From an uncultured Clostridia bacterium (GTDB taxonomy: Bacteria > Bacillota > Clostridia > Oscillospirales > CAG-272), in NCBI GenBank assembly GCA_904501765.1, contig CAJGCM010000120.1, positions 1 through 6,499 on the forward strand: 6,499 bases of DNA, given 5' to 3'. A program made the translations under genes and the position numbers. Shown one piece after another: positions 1 through 5,999 of this stretch (positions within the stretch are counted from its first letter, which is position 1; every line of letters begins with the position of its first letter). Below the pieces are notes generated by a model. It searched no databases, had not been told where the DNA came from, and was given only the letters and a program-made list of their open reading frames with translations.

Positions 1-4
1 ACTT

Positions 5-107
5 CCTCGCCGAAATGAAATGAGGCGTGGGAGTTCGCATACCCCGCCCGAAGATCGAAGAGCTTGCTCTTCAGGCGCAGGGCGTGGGTATATTCGCCTC
101 AGGCGAA
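5..107. repeat. Cluster of short hairpins at left edge
   Basis: This gene-free stretch is a run of small inverted repeats. GGCGTGGG (24-31) pairs with CCCCGCC (42-48) with one bulged T. GAAGAG (57-62) pairs with CTCTTC (67-72) around a CTTG loop. TTCGCC (93-98) pairs with GGCGAA (102-107) around TCA. A weaker pairing, CCTC (5-8) with GAGG (22-25), lies at the edge. Open frames cross this DNA, but their peptides resemble no family I know and the hairpin density explains the sequence better. It is probably the end of an intergenic repeat or structured element that continues beyond the left edge. It resembles the array at the right end in style (short stems, tiny loops) but lacks the ATATCA linkers. 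Confidence 0.45.
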
Positions 108-126
108 ATTCTCACATATAATAACG

Positions 127-158
127 AAAAACGGATACCATCTCGGTATCCGTTTTTT
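127..158. terminator. Bidirectional intrinsic terminator
   Basis: A perfect 9-bp inverted repeat, ACGGATACC (131-139) and GGTATCCGT (145-153), encloses a 5-nt loop. It has AAAA on the left and TTTTT on the right, so it can form a stem plus U tract on either strand. It lies about 60 bases beyond the stop codon of the FTR-like gene and is the best candidate 3' end for the minus-strand HAD-FTR unit. It would also stop any transcript entering from the left. Confidence 0.8.
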
Positions 159-214
159 CTATCCTATGGCGACTCTTGGTCGACTCGAACTTCCTCGCAC
201 ATACAAGCTTAAGC

Positions 215-424
215 TTAAAATTCCCGCTCCTTGTAGTAAAGCATACAATGGCAATAGCCTTCAAATTTCGGGTCGGCTATCTGCTCTCGGAATTCCTTGC
301 AGATGCATTTGTTGTCCTCGGTCATCTGAAGGCGGCAGGGGCAATAGCCGCCCTTTGCCTTAAGCCCTTCCTTTATAGCCTTCACAACCGCCTCGTCCTC
401 GTTAAGCCTGATTTTCGGTTTCAT
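215..424 (-). CDS. Ferredoxin-thioredoxin reductase catalytic-chain-like protein
   Basis: This is a 69-residue soluble protein with six cysteines in three CxC/CHC pairs: C28-P-C30, C40-I-C42 and C58-H-C60. The pattern CPC...CxC...CHC is the signature of the ferredoxin-thioredoxin reductase (FTR) catalytic chain. In that family a [4Fe-4S] cluster sits beside a redox-active disulfide and passes electrons from ferredoxin to thioredoxin-like partners. By position, C28, C40, C42 and C58 would bind the cluster and C30 and C60 would form the disulfide. The span from first to last cysteine (32 residues) equals that of cyanobacterial FTR, but the middle pair lies about seven residues closer to the N terminus. 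No variable subunit or thioredoxin gene is nearby, so the partner is unknown. The ATG is preceded by a good GAGG site (GAGGTAAATA). It lies 104 nt downstream of the HAD gene on the same strand and probably shares its transcript. The family call is firm; the function is inferred. Confidence 0.85.
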   Translation of the reverse strand: MKPKIRLNEDEAVVKAIKEGLKAKGGYCPCRLQMTEDNKCICKEFREQIADPKFEGYCHCMLYYKEREF

Positions 425-528
425 TATTTACCTCGTAAATTTTATTTTTATAGATGCCCTCGCATACTTTTCAGAGCAAAATCAAAGCCACGCATTTGCT
501 GCATAAGTATTACCGCAGGCGGGGGAAA
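425..528 (-). other. Intergenic gap between HAD and FTR-like genes
   Basis: These 104 bases separate two genes of the same orientation. I see no gene and no strong hairpin. A TATAAA-like hexamer lies just upstream of the FTR-like ribosome binding site but has no acceptable -35 partner. Read-through from the HAD promoter is therefore the simpler reading. Confidence 0.4.
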
Positions 529-1320
529 TCAATCGTGAATGCCGACGATTTCTCCCACGTCCTTCAAAATATATTTAGGTCTGTAAGGGAATCTGTCTAT
601 ATCAGCCATGGTAGTAACGCCGGAAAGCACGAGAATAGTATCAATCTCGGTTTCTATACCCGCTATAATATCCGTATCCATTCTGTCGCCTATAAGCGCC
701 GCTTCAACTCTGTGGCAGCCGAGCTTTTTAAGTCCGTGGCGCATCATAAGAGGATTGGGCTTGCCGACGAAATAAGCCTTTCTTCCCGTTGTCATTTCTA
801 TAGGAGAAATAAGCGCACGGCAGGCGGGAACTATTCCCTCTTCAGATGGGTCGGTAAGGTCGCTGTTTGTTCCTATAAGCTTCGCTCCGTTCATAACCAG
901 GCGGGAAGCCTTTTCAATCTGCTCGTAGTTTAAAAATTTCGTCGCTCCAAATACCACGTAGTCGGGATTTATATCGTTCATACTGAAGCCCGCCTCGTAA
1001 AGAGCATAGGTAAGACCCGGCTCACCTATTACGTACGCTGAGCCGCCGGGGCACTGCCCCGCAAGAAACGCGGCGGTCGCCTGGGCGCTGGTATAAAAAT
1101 GCTCCTCGCCCACGTGAAGCCCCATTCTGCCGAGCTTCTGCGCAAGCTCCTTTGGGGACCTGCCCGAGCCATTTGTCAGGAAAAGATACTGCTTTCCGTT
1201 ATTTTCAAGCCACTCAACGAATTCCTTTACGTGGGGAATTATTTTGTTGCCGTGATATATAACTCCGTCCATATCACAAATAAAGCCTTTTTTCTCTCTG
1301 AGGTCTGCATATTTTTCCAT
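529..1320 (-). CDS. NagD-like HAD-superfamily (subfamily IIA) sugar/nucleotide phosphatase
   Basis: This 263-residue cytoplasmic phosphohydrolase has all four HAD motifs. Motif I is D16-M-D18-G-V (nucleophile and acid/base). Motif II is L-T49-N50-G-S-G-R. The conserved lysine is K187, in VGKPNP. Motif IV is G211-D212-R-M-D215-T-D217, binding Mg2+. The C2-type cap lies between motif II and K187 (about residues 75-185), and the length is normal for the NagD/AraL/p-nitrophenylphosphatase group. Family members remove phosphate from sugar phosphates or nucleoside monophosphates, often as metabolite housekeeping. The exact substrate cannot be read from the sequence. The ATG at 1320 has AGGAG ten bases upstream and lies shortly after an extended -10 promoter. 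It is the first gene of the minus-strand unit with the FTR-like protein and is divergent from the SPFH operon. No catalytic residue is missing. Confidence 0.93.
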   Translation of the reverse strand: MEKYADLREKKGFICDMDGVIYHGNKIIPHVKEFVEWLENNGKQYLFLTNGSGRSPKELAQKLGRMGLHVGEEHFYTSAQATAAFLAGQCPGGSAYVIGEPGLTYALYEAGFSMNDINPDYVVFGATKFLNYEQIEKASRLVMNGAKLIGTNSDLTDPSEEGIVPACRALISPIEMTTGRKAYFVGKPNPLMMRHGLKKLGCHRVEAALIGDRMDTDIIAGIETEIDTILVLSGVTTMADIDRFPYRPKYILKDVGEIVGIHD

Positions 1321-1354
1321 TGTCCTGCCGCTCCTGTTCGTTTTTTACACAGGA

Positions 1355-1383
1355 ATTTTATCACATAGTAAGGATTTTTTCAA
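1355..1383 (-). promoter_or_regulatory. Promoter of HAD phosphatase gene
   Basis: Read on the minus strand: TTGAAA (-35, at 1378-1383), a 17-nt spacer, then TAAAAT (-10, at 1355-1360) with TG one base upstream of the -10 (extended -10). Transcription would start near 1348, leaving a leader of about 27 nt that contains the AGGAG ribosome binding site. Spacing and both boxes match a sigma-A promoter. Confidence 0.7.
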
Positions 1384-1384
1384 T

Positions 1385-1411
1385 AGGCTGAAAAAATTTT
1401 GTAGCCTTTTT
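1385..1411. other. Small AT-rich hairpin between divergent promoters
   Basis: AGGCT (1385-1389) pairs with AGCCT (1403-1407), with an inner AAAA/TTTT pairing, and T residues follow on the plus strand. It sits just upstream of the HAD -35 box and upstream of the SPFH promoter. It could act as a weak terminator separating antisense read-through from the SPFH promoter, or be chance in AT-rich DNA. Confidence 0.3.
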
Positions 1412-1422
1412 ACCCGAACCTC

Positions 1423-1451
1423 TTGACAAGTTGATATTAAAATGATATCAT
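1423..1451 (+). promoter_or_regulatory. Promoter of SPFH-RHH-ABC operon
   Basis: A consensus TTGACA (1423-1428), a 17-nt spacer and TATCAT (1446-1451) with an extended -10 TG at 1443-1444. Transcription would begin near 1458, about 30 nt before the SPFH start codon. The spacer and -10 overlap the repeated TGATAT sequence described separately, so a repressor bound there would block polymerase. Confidence 0.75.
1431..1451. promoter_or_regulatory. Candidate operator: TGATAT repeats 11 bp apart
   Basis: TGATAT occurs at 1432-1437 and again at 1443-1448, exactly 11 bp apart, and the second copy extends into the palindrome TGATATCA (1443-1450). One-helical-turn repeats overlapping a promoter are typical of operators for ribbon-helix-helix dimers, and this operon encodes such a protein. 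That the RHH protein binds here is inference. Confidence 0.5.
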
Positions 1452-1487
1452 TAAGATAGCAAAAACAAATTTATGGAGGAAAATACA

Positions 1488-2501
1488 ATGACAGAAAAGA
1501 TTTTACTTAACAAAAAGAGGGGAATGCTGACACTTATTCTCACCACATTCCTGCTGCTTTGCGCCATAGGAATTTTCGTCACAGGCTGCGTTATGCTCGA
1601 CGGCTTTGCAAATACGCCCCTTGCGGTATGCCTTATGATAGTTGGCGGGCTTTGGGTGTGTGTAGGTTGGCTTCCTTACGTAGGACTTCGAATCCTCAAG
1701 CCCAACGAGGCTTTGGTGCTTACCCTCTTCGGAAAGTACATAGGTACAATCAAGGGCGAGGGCTTCTATGCGGTAAACCCCTTCTGCACATCCGTTAACC
1801 CCGCCGCAAAAACCAAGCTCAATCAGAGCGGCGACGTGAATTCTATGGACAGCGAGACGCTTATCCCCGGTAGCATTACCTTCGTTGACAAAAGGCTCTC
1901 CCTTAAGGTAATGACCCTTAACAACAACCGCCAGAAAATCAACGATTGCTTAGGAAACCCCGTAGAGGTAGGAATCGCCGTAACCTGGAGAATAGTTGAC
2001 ACGGCTAAGGCTGTTTTCAACGTTGACAACTATAAGGAATACCTTTCTCTTCAGTGTGACGCATCTCTTCGTAACATTGTTCGCCTTTATCCTTACGACG
2101 TTGCCCCCGGTATAGATACCACCGGTGACGGTGTTGCAGACGACGGAAGCCTTCGCGGCTCAAGCGACGTTGTTGCGGCGCGTATTAAGGCTGAAATTCA
2201 GGAAAAGGTACGTGATGCGGGTATTGAAATACTTGACGCAAGAATAACCTATCTTGCATACGCAACGGAAATTGCGGCAATAATGCTTCAAAGACAACAG
2301 GCTACAGCAATAGTTGATGCAAGAAAAATGATAGTAGACGGCGCCGTAGGTATGGTTGAAATGGCGCTTGATAGGCTTTCCAAAAACAACACGGTTACCC
2401 TTGACGAGGAGCGCCGCGCCGCTATGGTCTCCAATCTTCTCGTGGTTCTTTGCGGAAACAAGGACGCTCAGCCTGTAGTAAACTCGGGCAGCCTTTATTG
2501 A
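1488..2501 (+). CDS. SPFH/band-7 (stomatin-like) membrane protein
   Basis: A 337-residue membrane protein with two N-terminal hydrophobic helices (about residues 13-36 and 44-66) followed by an SPFH/band-7 domain (about 67-290). The domain is recognisable from LRILKPNEALVLTLFGKYIGT near its start and from AGIEILDARITYLAYATEIA followed by LQRQQATAIVDARKMIVDGA near its end. SPFH proteins form large oligomeric rings or scaffolds at membranes and influence membrane organisation or protein quality control; no specific role can be read here. I chose the ATG at 1488 because GGAGGA (1475-1480) lies 7 nt before it. An in-frame ATG at 1473 overlaps that site and would add only five residues. An acidic loop, D210-T-T-G-D-G-V-A-D218-D219, sits between YPYD and LRGSSD and resembles a calcium-binding DxDGDG loop. 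It is the first gene of the operon, and the RHH gene starts one base after its stop. Confidence 0.9.
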   Translation: MTEKILLNKKRGMLTLILTTFLLLCAIGIFVTGCVMLDGFANTPLAVCLMIVGGLWVCVGWLPYVGLRILKPNEALVLTLFGKYIGTIKGEGFYAVNPFCTSVNPAAKTKLNQSGDVNSMDSETLIPGSITFVDKRLSLKVMTLNNNRQKINDCLGNPVEVGIAVTWRIVDTAKAVFNVDNYKEYLSLQCDASLRNIVRLYPYDVAPGIDTTGDGVADDGSLRGSSDVVAARIKAEIQEKVRDAGIEILDARITYLAYATEIAAIMLQRQQATAIVDARKMIVDGAVGMVEMALDRLSKNNTVTLDEERRAAMVSNLLVVLCGNKDAQPVVNSGSLY

Positions 2502-2502
2502 T

Positions 2503-2706
2503 ATGAAGGATACGGAAAAGAAGCAAATTCCTTTGCGCTTATCTCCTAAGCTCTTTGCTGCTGTTGCAGCTTGGGCTGAGGACGATTTCAGGTCAATTAA
2601 CGGACAGATTGAATATCTGCTCAGCGAATGCGTAAGGCAAAGGAAGAAAAACGGAAAATATGTGGGTGAGGAAATAGACCTGCCGCCCGAATTAGAGATT
2701 GAATAA
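2503..2706 (+). CDS. Arc-type ribbon-helix-helix DNA-binding protein
   Basis: A 67-residue protein with the Arc/MetJ-like fold pattern. A short strand (about residues 7-13, KQIPLRL) would insert into the major groove as a dimeric ribbon. Helix A follows (about 15-26), then a turn, then helix B (about 30-46) with the typical R30-S-I-N-G-Q-I-E-Y-L-L. The C-terminal 20 residues are charged, ending in an acidic tail. It lies one base after the SPFH stop and has no convincing ribosome binding site of its own, so it is probably translated by coupling. Small RHH proteins are usually repressors, often of their own operon. The TGATAT repeats in the SPFH promoter are the obvious candidate site. I see no toxin partner, so an antitoxin role is not supported. 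The fold is well supported; the target is inferred. Confidence 0.85.
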   Translation: MKDTEKKQIPLRLSPKLFAAVAAWAEDDFRSINGQIEYLLSECVRQRKKNGKYVGEEIDLPPELEIE

Positions 2707-2708
2707 AA

Positions 2709-3623
2709 ATGGAAAACATAATTAAAATATCCGGCTTGACCAAACGCTTCGGTGATATAGAGGCGGTAAAGGACCTTAGCTTCAGGGTGAAGCGAGGCGA
2801 ACTTTTTGCCTTTCTCGGAGTAAACGGCGCCGGCAAATCAACAACTATAAATATTATTTCCGGACAGCTCGGCTACGATTCGGGCGAGGTTTTGGTTGAC
2901 GGACTCAATATAGAAAGCGCCGGCAACGAAATAAAGAAACTATTAGGAGTAGTTTTTCAAGGCTCTGTCCTTGACGCACCTTTAAGCGTTTATGACAATC
3001 TTAAAAGCCGCGCCGCCCTTTACGGAATCGTTGGGGAAGAATTCCGTGAAAGACTCGCGGAGATATCGGAGTGCTTAGAGCTTGAAGAAATTATGAGGCG
3101 CCCCGTAGGTAAGCTTTCGGGAGGGCAAAGGCGCCGAGCTGATATCGCCAGAGCGCTTTTACACAAACCGAAGATTCTGATACTTGACGAGCCGACAACC
3201 GGACTTGACCCAAAAACAAGAAAACTACTCTGGCAAACCATAGAAAGGCTGCGCCAAGAGGAGAATATGACGGTTTTCCTCACCACGCACTATATGGAAG
3301 AGGCGGCTGAGGCAGACTACGTGGTTATACTTGACGGGGGCAAAATTGCTGCTGAAGGAACCCCGTTAGAGCTTAAAAACCGATACACGGGTGACTTCAT
3401 CACCCTTTACGGTTGCGACGAGGCAGCTGTCAGCGCTCTTGGCGTGGATTTTGAGCGTGGAAAGGATTTCTTCAGAATATCCGTAAAAAACACCGCCACT
3501 GCAACCGAACTTATTACAAAAAATCCCGCGCTCTTCGTCGATTACGAAATAATAAAAGGTAAAATGGACGATGTTTTCCTCAGCGTCACAGGTAAAAAGC
3601 TTAAAGAGGAGGGAGATAAATGA
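2709..3623 (+). CDS. ABC-2 type transporter ATP-binding protein
   Basis: A 304-residue ATPase subunit of a DrrA/CcmA-like exporter. All nucleotide-binding motifs are present: Walker A G37-VNGAGK43-S-T, Q-loop Q84, signature L136-S-G-G-Q140, Walker B ILILD160-E161 and H-loop H194. The C-terminal ~90 residues after the core form the extra domain common in ABC-2 ATPases. It would bind and hydrolyse ATP on the inner membrane face to drive the permease encoded next. The start codon is two bases after the RHH stop with only a weak upstream purine stretch, suggesting translational coupling. Its stop overlaps the permease start by 4 nt (ATGA). The cargo cannot be told from sequence; DrrA-type exporters move drugs, lipids, peptides or polysaccharides. 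Confidence 0.95.
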   Translation: MENIIKISGLTKRFGDIEAVKDLSFRVKRGELFAFLGVNGAGKSTTINIISGQLGYDSGEVLVDGLNIESAGNEIKKLLGVVFQGSVLDAPLSVYDNLKSRAALYGIVGEEFRERLAEISECLELEEIMRRPVGKLSGGQRRRADIARALLHKPKILILDEPTTGLDPKTRKLLWQTIERLRQEENMTVFLTTHYMEEAAEADYVVILDGGKIAAEGTPLELKNRYTGDFITLYGCDEAAVSALGVDFERGKDFFRISVKNTATATELITKNPALFVDYEIIKGKMDDVFLSVTGKKLKEEGDK

Positions 3624-4519
3624 AGACGCTCGGTATTTTGACAAAAAGAAATATAAAGCTGTTTTTCAAGGATAAGGGTCTTTTCTTCACGTCCCTTATC
3701 ACACCGATTATTCTACTGGTTCTTTACGCCACCTTCCTCGGAAACGTATATGAAAGCACTCTGCTCTCGATTATTCCGAAGGGCCTCCTCGTCGATGAAA
3801 GGGTCGTTTCGGGATACGTAGGCGCTCAGCTTATATCCTCAATTTTAGCCGTTTCCTGCGTTACGATAGCATTCTGCTCCAATATGCTTATGGTTCAGGA
3901 TAAGGTGACTGGAAGCATCCTTGACTTAAGGATGTCCCCCATCAGCCCATCTACCCTCTCCCTTTCCTATTACTTAGCCACACTTTCGGCAACCCTTATT
4001 ATTTGTCTTACCGCATTCGGCATTTGCCTTGTGTATATTGCCTTCCTCGGCTGGTACCTATCCTTTGTCGACTGCCTTTTACTGGTCGTTGACATAATAC
4101 TACTTACCCTTTTCGGTACGGCACTGTCCTCTATTGTAAACTCCTTCCTGTCAACAGGAGGACACATATCCGCGGTAGGCTCCATAGTAAGCTCGGGCTA
4201 CGGATTTATAAGCGGCGCTTATATGCCCATATCTCAATTCTCCGAGGGGCTGCAGAACGCAATAGCCTTTCTCCCCGGAACCTACGGCACCTCCCTTTTG
4301 CGAAACCACGCAATGCGTGGCGTATTTGCGCAGATGGAGAAGGACGGACTTCCGTCACAGCTTATCGACGGAATAAAGGACGCCTTTGACTGCAATATTT
4401 ATTTCTTCGATATAAAGGTGGAGATTCCTGTAATGTATCTGATACTCACGGCATCCGTCCTGCTCCTTATCGGAATTTACGTTATTTTAGCATCAAGAAA
4501 AAACAAGAAGAAAAGCTAA
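3620..4519 (+). CDS. ABC-2 type transporter permease
   Basis: A 299-residue integral membrane protein of the ABC-2 family. About six hydrophobic segments are visible, near residues 21-40, 69-91, 117-143, 149-172, 183-203 and 270-291. A cytoplasmic stretch, DKVTGSILDLRMSP (residues 94-107), lies after the second segment as in ABC-2 permeases, where it contacts the ATPase. GAYMPISQF follows the fifth segment and LPGTYG lies further on, both typical of the family. The tail is basic (RKNKKK), consistent with a cytoplasmic C terminus. Translation starts within the ATPase stop (ATGA overlap), with a strong GGAGGGAG site inside the end of the ATPase gene. A homodimer of this protein with two ATPase subunits would form the exporter. 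It is the last gene of the operon. Confidence 0.93.
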   Translation: MKTLGILTKRNIKLFFKDKGLFFTSLITPIILLVLYATFLGNVYESTLLSIIPKGLLVDERVVSGYVGAQLISSILAVSCVTIAFCSNMLMVQDKVTGSILDLRMSPISPSTLSLSYYLATLSATLIICLTAFGICLVYIAFLGWYLSFVDCLLLVVDIILLTLFGTALSSIVNSFLSTGGHISAVGSIVSSGYGFISGAYMPISQFSEGLQNAIAFLPGTYGTSLLRNHAMRGVFAQMEKDGLPSQLIDGIKDAFDCNIYFFDIKVEIPVMYLILTASVLLLIGIYVILASRKNKKKS

Positions 4520-4528
4520 AGCCTTTTT
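4511..4528 (+). terminator. Weak hairpin plus T tract at permease stop
   Basis: AAAAGC (4511-4516) pairs imperfectly with GCCTTTTT (4521-4528, one bulged C) across the stop codon and runs directly into a T tract. The stem is short, so it would be a poor terminator alone. It may assist the larger hairpin downstream. Confidence 0.25.
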
Positions 4529-4554
4529 CAAACTCATTTTCAATAATACTCCTT

Positions 4555-4625
4555 GGCTATCGCATTAAAAAGGCAAGATACCGATATATTTCGAACTTGC
4601 AAAAAATGTGATAGCCTTATTTTTC
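4555..4625 (+). terminator. Long hairpin with T tract after ABC operon
   Basis: GGCTATCGCATT (4555-4566) pairs over 12 bp with AATGTGATAGCC (4605-4616), with one G-U pair. Inside, GCAAG (4573-4577) pairs with CTTGC (4596-4600) and CGA/TCG closes near the apex. TTATTTTT follows (4617-4624). Its position 36 nt after the permease stop and 19 nt before the FprA -35 box makes it the likely end of the SPFH-ABC transcript. The roughly 38-nt interior between the outer arms is large for a simple terminator. Confidence 0.55.
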
Positions 4626-4643
4626 AGTTTTACGTTTTTAATA

Positions 4644-4672
4644 TTTACTTTTTTAAAATTTTGTGTTAAAAT
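4644..4672 (+). promoter_or_regulatory. Promoter of flavodiiron protein gene
   Basis: TTTACT (-35, 4644-4649), a 17-nt spacer and TAAAAT (-10, 4667-4672) preceded by TG at 4664-4665 (extended -10). Transcription would start near 4679, about 24 nt before the ATG. This also argues against the upstream in-frame TTG at 4676 as the start codon, because it would lie before the transcript begins. Confidence 0.6.
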
Positions 4673-4702
4673 TACTTGAAAATAAATAAAAGGAAGTTCA
4701 TT

Positions 4703-5857
4703 ATGTATATCAGCGACACAATAAAGTACGTCGGCGTAAACGACCACAAAATCGACCTTTTTGAGGGGCAGTACACTGTTCCTAATGGTATGTCTTACAA
4801 TTCATACGTAATACTTGACGAAAAATGCGCAATAACCGACACGGTTGACGTGAAATTCGGTGAAGAGTGGCTTTGCAATATCCGTGGAGCGCTTGGAGAT
4901 AAAGCTCCCGATTACCTTATAGTTCAGCATATGGAGCCTGACCATTCCGCAAATATTTTAAAATTTACCGAGGCTTATCCCGATGCGAAAATAGTAGCGT
5001 CAAAGCAAGCATTCACAATGATGAAAAACTTTTTCGGTATCGACTTTTTACCGAATGGAATAGTTGTAAAGGAGGGTGATACCATATCCCTCGGCAAAAG
5101 GACCCTAACATTCGTCAGCGCCCCTATGGTACACTGGCCCGAGGTTATCGTTACCTATGACGACCTTGACAAGGCGCTCTTCTCTGCTGACGGCTTCGGC
5201 AAATTCGGCGCTCTTGACGCAGAGGAGGACTGGGCGTGCGACGCGAGAAGATATTATATAGGCATCGTTGGAAAATACGGAGCACAGGTTCAGACCCTTC
5301 TGAAAAAAGCAGCAGCTCTTGATATAAAAATGATTTGTCCTCTACACGGGCCGGTACTAAAGGACAATCTTCCCTACTATTTGAACCTATACGACATATG
5401 GTCAAGCTACCGCCCCGAGGAGCCGGGAGTGTGCATTGCATACACCTCCGTTTACGGCAACACAAAAAAAGCAGTAGAGGAGCTTGCGGCAGAGCTTAAA
5501 AGGCTCGGCTGCGAAAAAATTGCTATAAACGACCTGGCAAGATGCGATATGGCGGAAGCCGTAGAGGACGCCTTCAGATACGACAGGCTTGTTCTCGCAA
5601 CCACCACCTATAACGGTGACGTTTTCCCCTTTATGAAGGAATTTATAAACCATCTGACCGAGAGAAATTATTCTAACCGCAGAGTTGCCTTCATAGAAAA
5701 CGGAAGCTGGGCGCCCTGCGCTACGAAGGTTATGCGCTCAATGCTGGAGCCTTCGAAAAATCTCACCTACCTTGACACAACCGTAAAAATTTTATCGGCT
5801 ATGAACGAAGAAAGCCTTGAACAGATTAAAGCCCTCGCAAAAGAACTTGTAGAATAA
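4703..5857 (+). CDS. fprA: A-type flavoprotein / flavodiiron protein (oxygen or NO reductase)
   Basis: A 384-residue soluble protein with two domains. The N-terminal metallo-beta-lactamase-like domain (about 1-240) carries all expected di-iron ligands: H76-x-E78-x-D80-H81, H144, D163 and H215. The C-terminal flavodoxin domain (about 243-384) has the FMN phosphate loop T248-S-V-Y-G-N-T254 and the later TTTYNGD and NGSWAP segments. Flavodiiron proteins reduce O2 to water or NO to N2O in the cytoplasm, taking electrons from rubredoxin or a similar donor. There is no fused rubredoxin or flavin reductase module and no donor gene adjacent, so this is the simple class A form. The ATG at 4703 is preceded by AGGAAG at 4691-4696. 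An in-frame TTG 27 bases upstream lacks such a site. The gene has its own promoter and terminator. Whether O2 or NO is preferred cannot be told. Confidence 0.95.
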   Translation: MYISDTIKYVGVNDHKIDLFEGQYTVPNGMSYNSYVILDEKCAITDTVDVKFGEEWLCNIRGALGDKAPDYLIVQHMEPDHSANILKFTEAYPDAKIVASKQAFTMMKNFFGIDFLPNGIVVKEGDTISLGKRTLTFVSAPMVHWPEVIVTYDDLDKALFSADGFGKFGALDAEEDWACDARRYYIGIVGKYGAQVQTLLKKAAALDIKMICPLHGPVLKDNLPYYLNLYDIWSSYRPEEPGVCIAYTSVYGNTKKAVEELAAELKRLGCEKIAINDLARCDMAEAVEDAFRYDRLVLATTTYNGDVFPFMKEFINHLTERNYSNRRVAFIENGSWAPCATKVMRSMLEPSKNLTYLDTTVKILSAMNEESLEQIKALAKELVE

Positions 5858-5881
5858 CAATTACAACAAAATACTAAATGC

Positions 5882-5940
5882 AAAAAGAAGCAGACTAACA
5901 ACGTGAACCAGATTGACAGTTCACAAGTCTGCTTCTTTTT
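5882..5940. terminator. Strong bidirectional terminator after fprA
   Basis: AAAAAGAAGCAGACT (5882-5896) is a perfect 15-bp complement of AGTCTGCTTCTTTTT (5926-5940). An inner 6-bp stem, GTGAAC (5903-5908) with GTTCAC (5919-5924), closes most of the interior. The outer A/T tracts provide a U tract on either strand. It starts 24 bases after the fprA stop and isolates the gene from the hairpin array beyond. Confidence 0.85.
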
Positions 5941-5952
5941 AATTTATGCTCT

Positions 5953-5985
5953 GTATCACACATTGAACGTATGTTGTGCGTATCA
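5953..5985. repeat. Degenerate first unit of hairpin array
   Basis: CACACAT (5957-5963) pairs with ATGTTGTG (5971-5978, one bulged T). It is flanked on both sides by GTATCA (5953-5958 and 5980-5985), a variant of the ATATCA linker seen further on. It looks like a decayed unit at the left border of the array. Confidence 0.35.
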
Positions 5986-5999
5986 GTTGACAGAAAAAA

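Noticed and set aside
181..200. tRNA-like TTCGA motif with a CCA-like end on the minus strand
   Set aside because: GTTCGAGTC followed later by GCCA resembles a tRNA 3' end, but no proper T stem forms and the upstream sequence is FTR-like coding DNA with no matching acceptor, D or anticodon arm.
27..538. Overlapping plus-strand open frames at the left edge
   Set aside because: They run through hairpins or lie antisense to the FTR-like gene, whose six-cysteine motif is clearly real.
1473..1487. Earlier ATG for the SPFH gene
   Set aside because: It overlaps the GGAGGA ribosome binding site that is correctly spaced for the ATG at 1488.
2503..2706. Antitoxin of a toxin-antitoxin pair
   Set aside because: The fold fits, but neither neighbour resembles a toxin: upstream is an SPFH protein and downstream an ABC ATPase.
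4676..4702. Upstream TTG start for the flavodiiron protein
   Set aside because: It falls at or before the predicted transcription start and lacks a ribosome binding site; the ATG at 4703 has AGGAAG at good spacing and gives the usual family N terminus.
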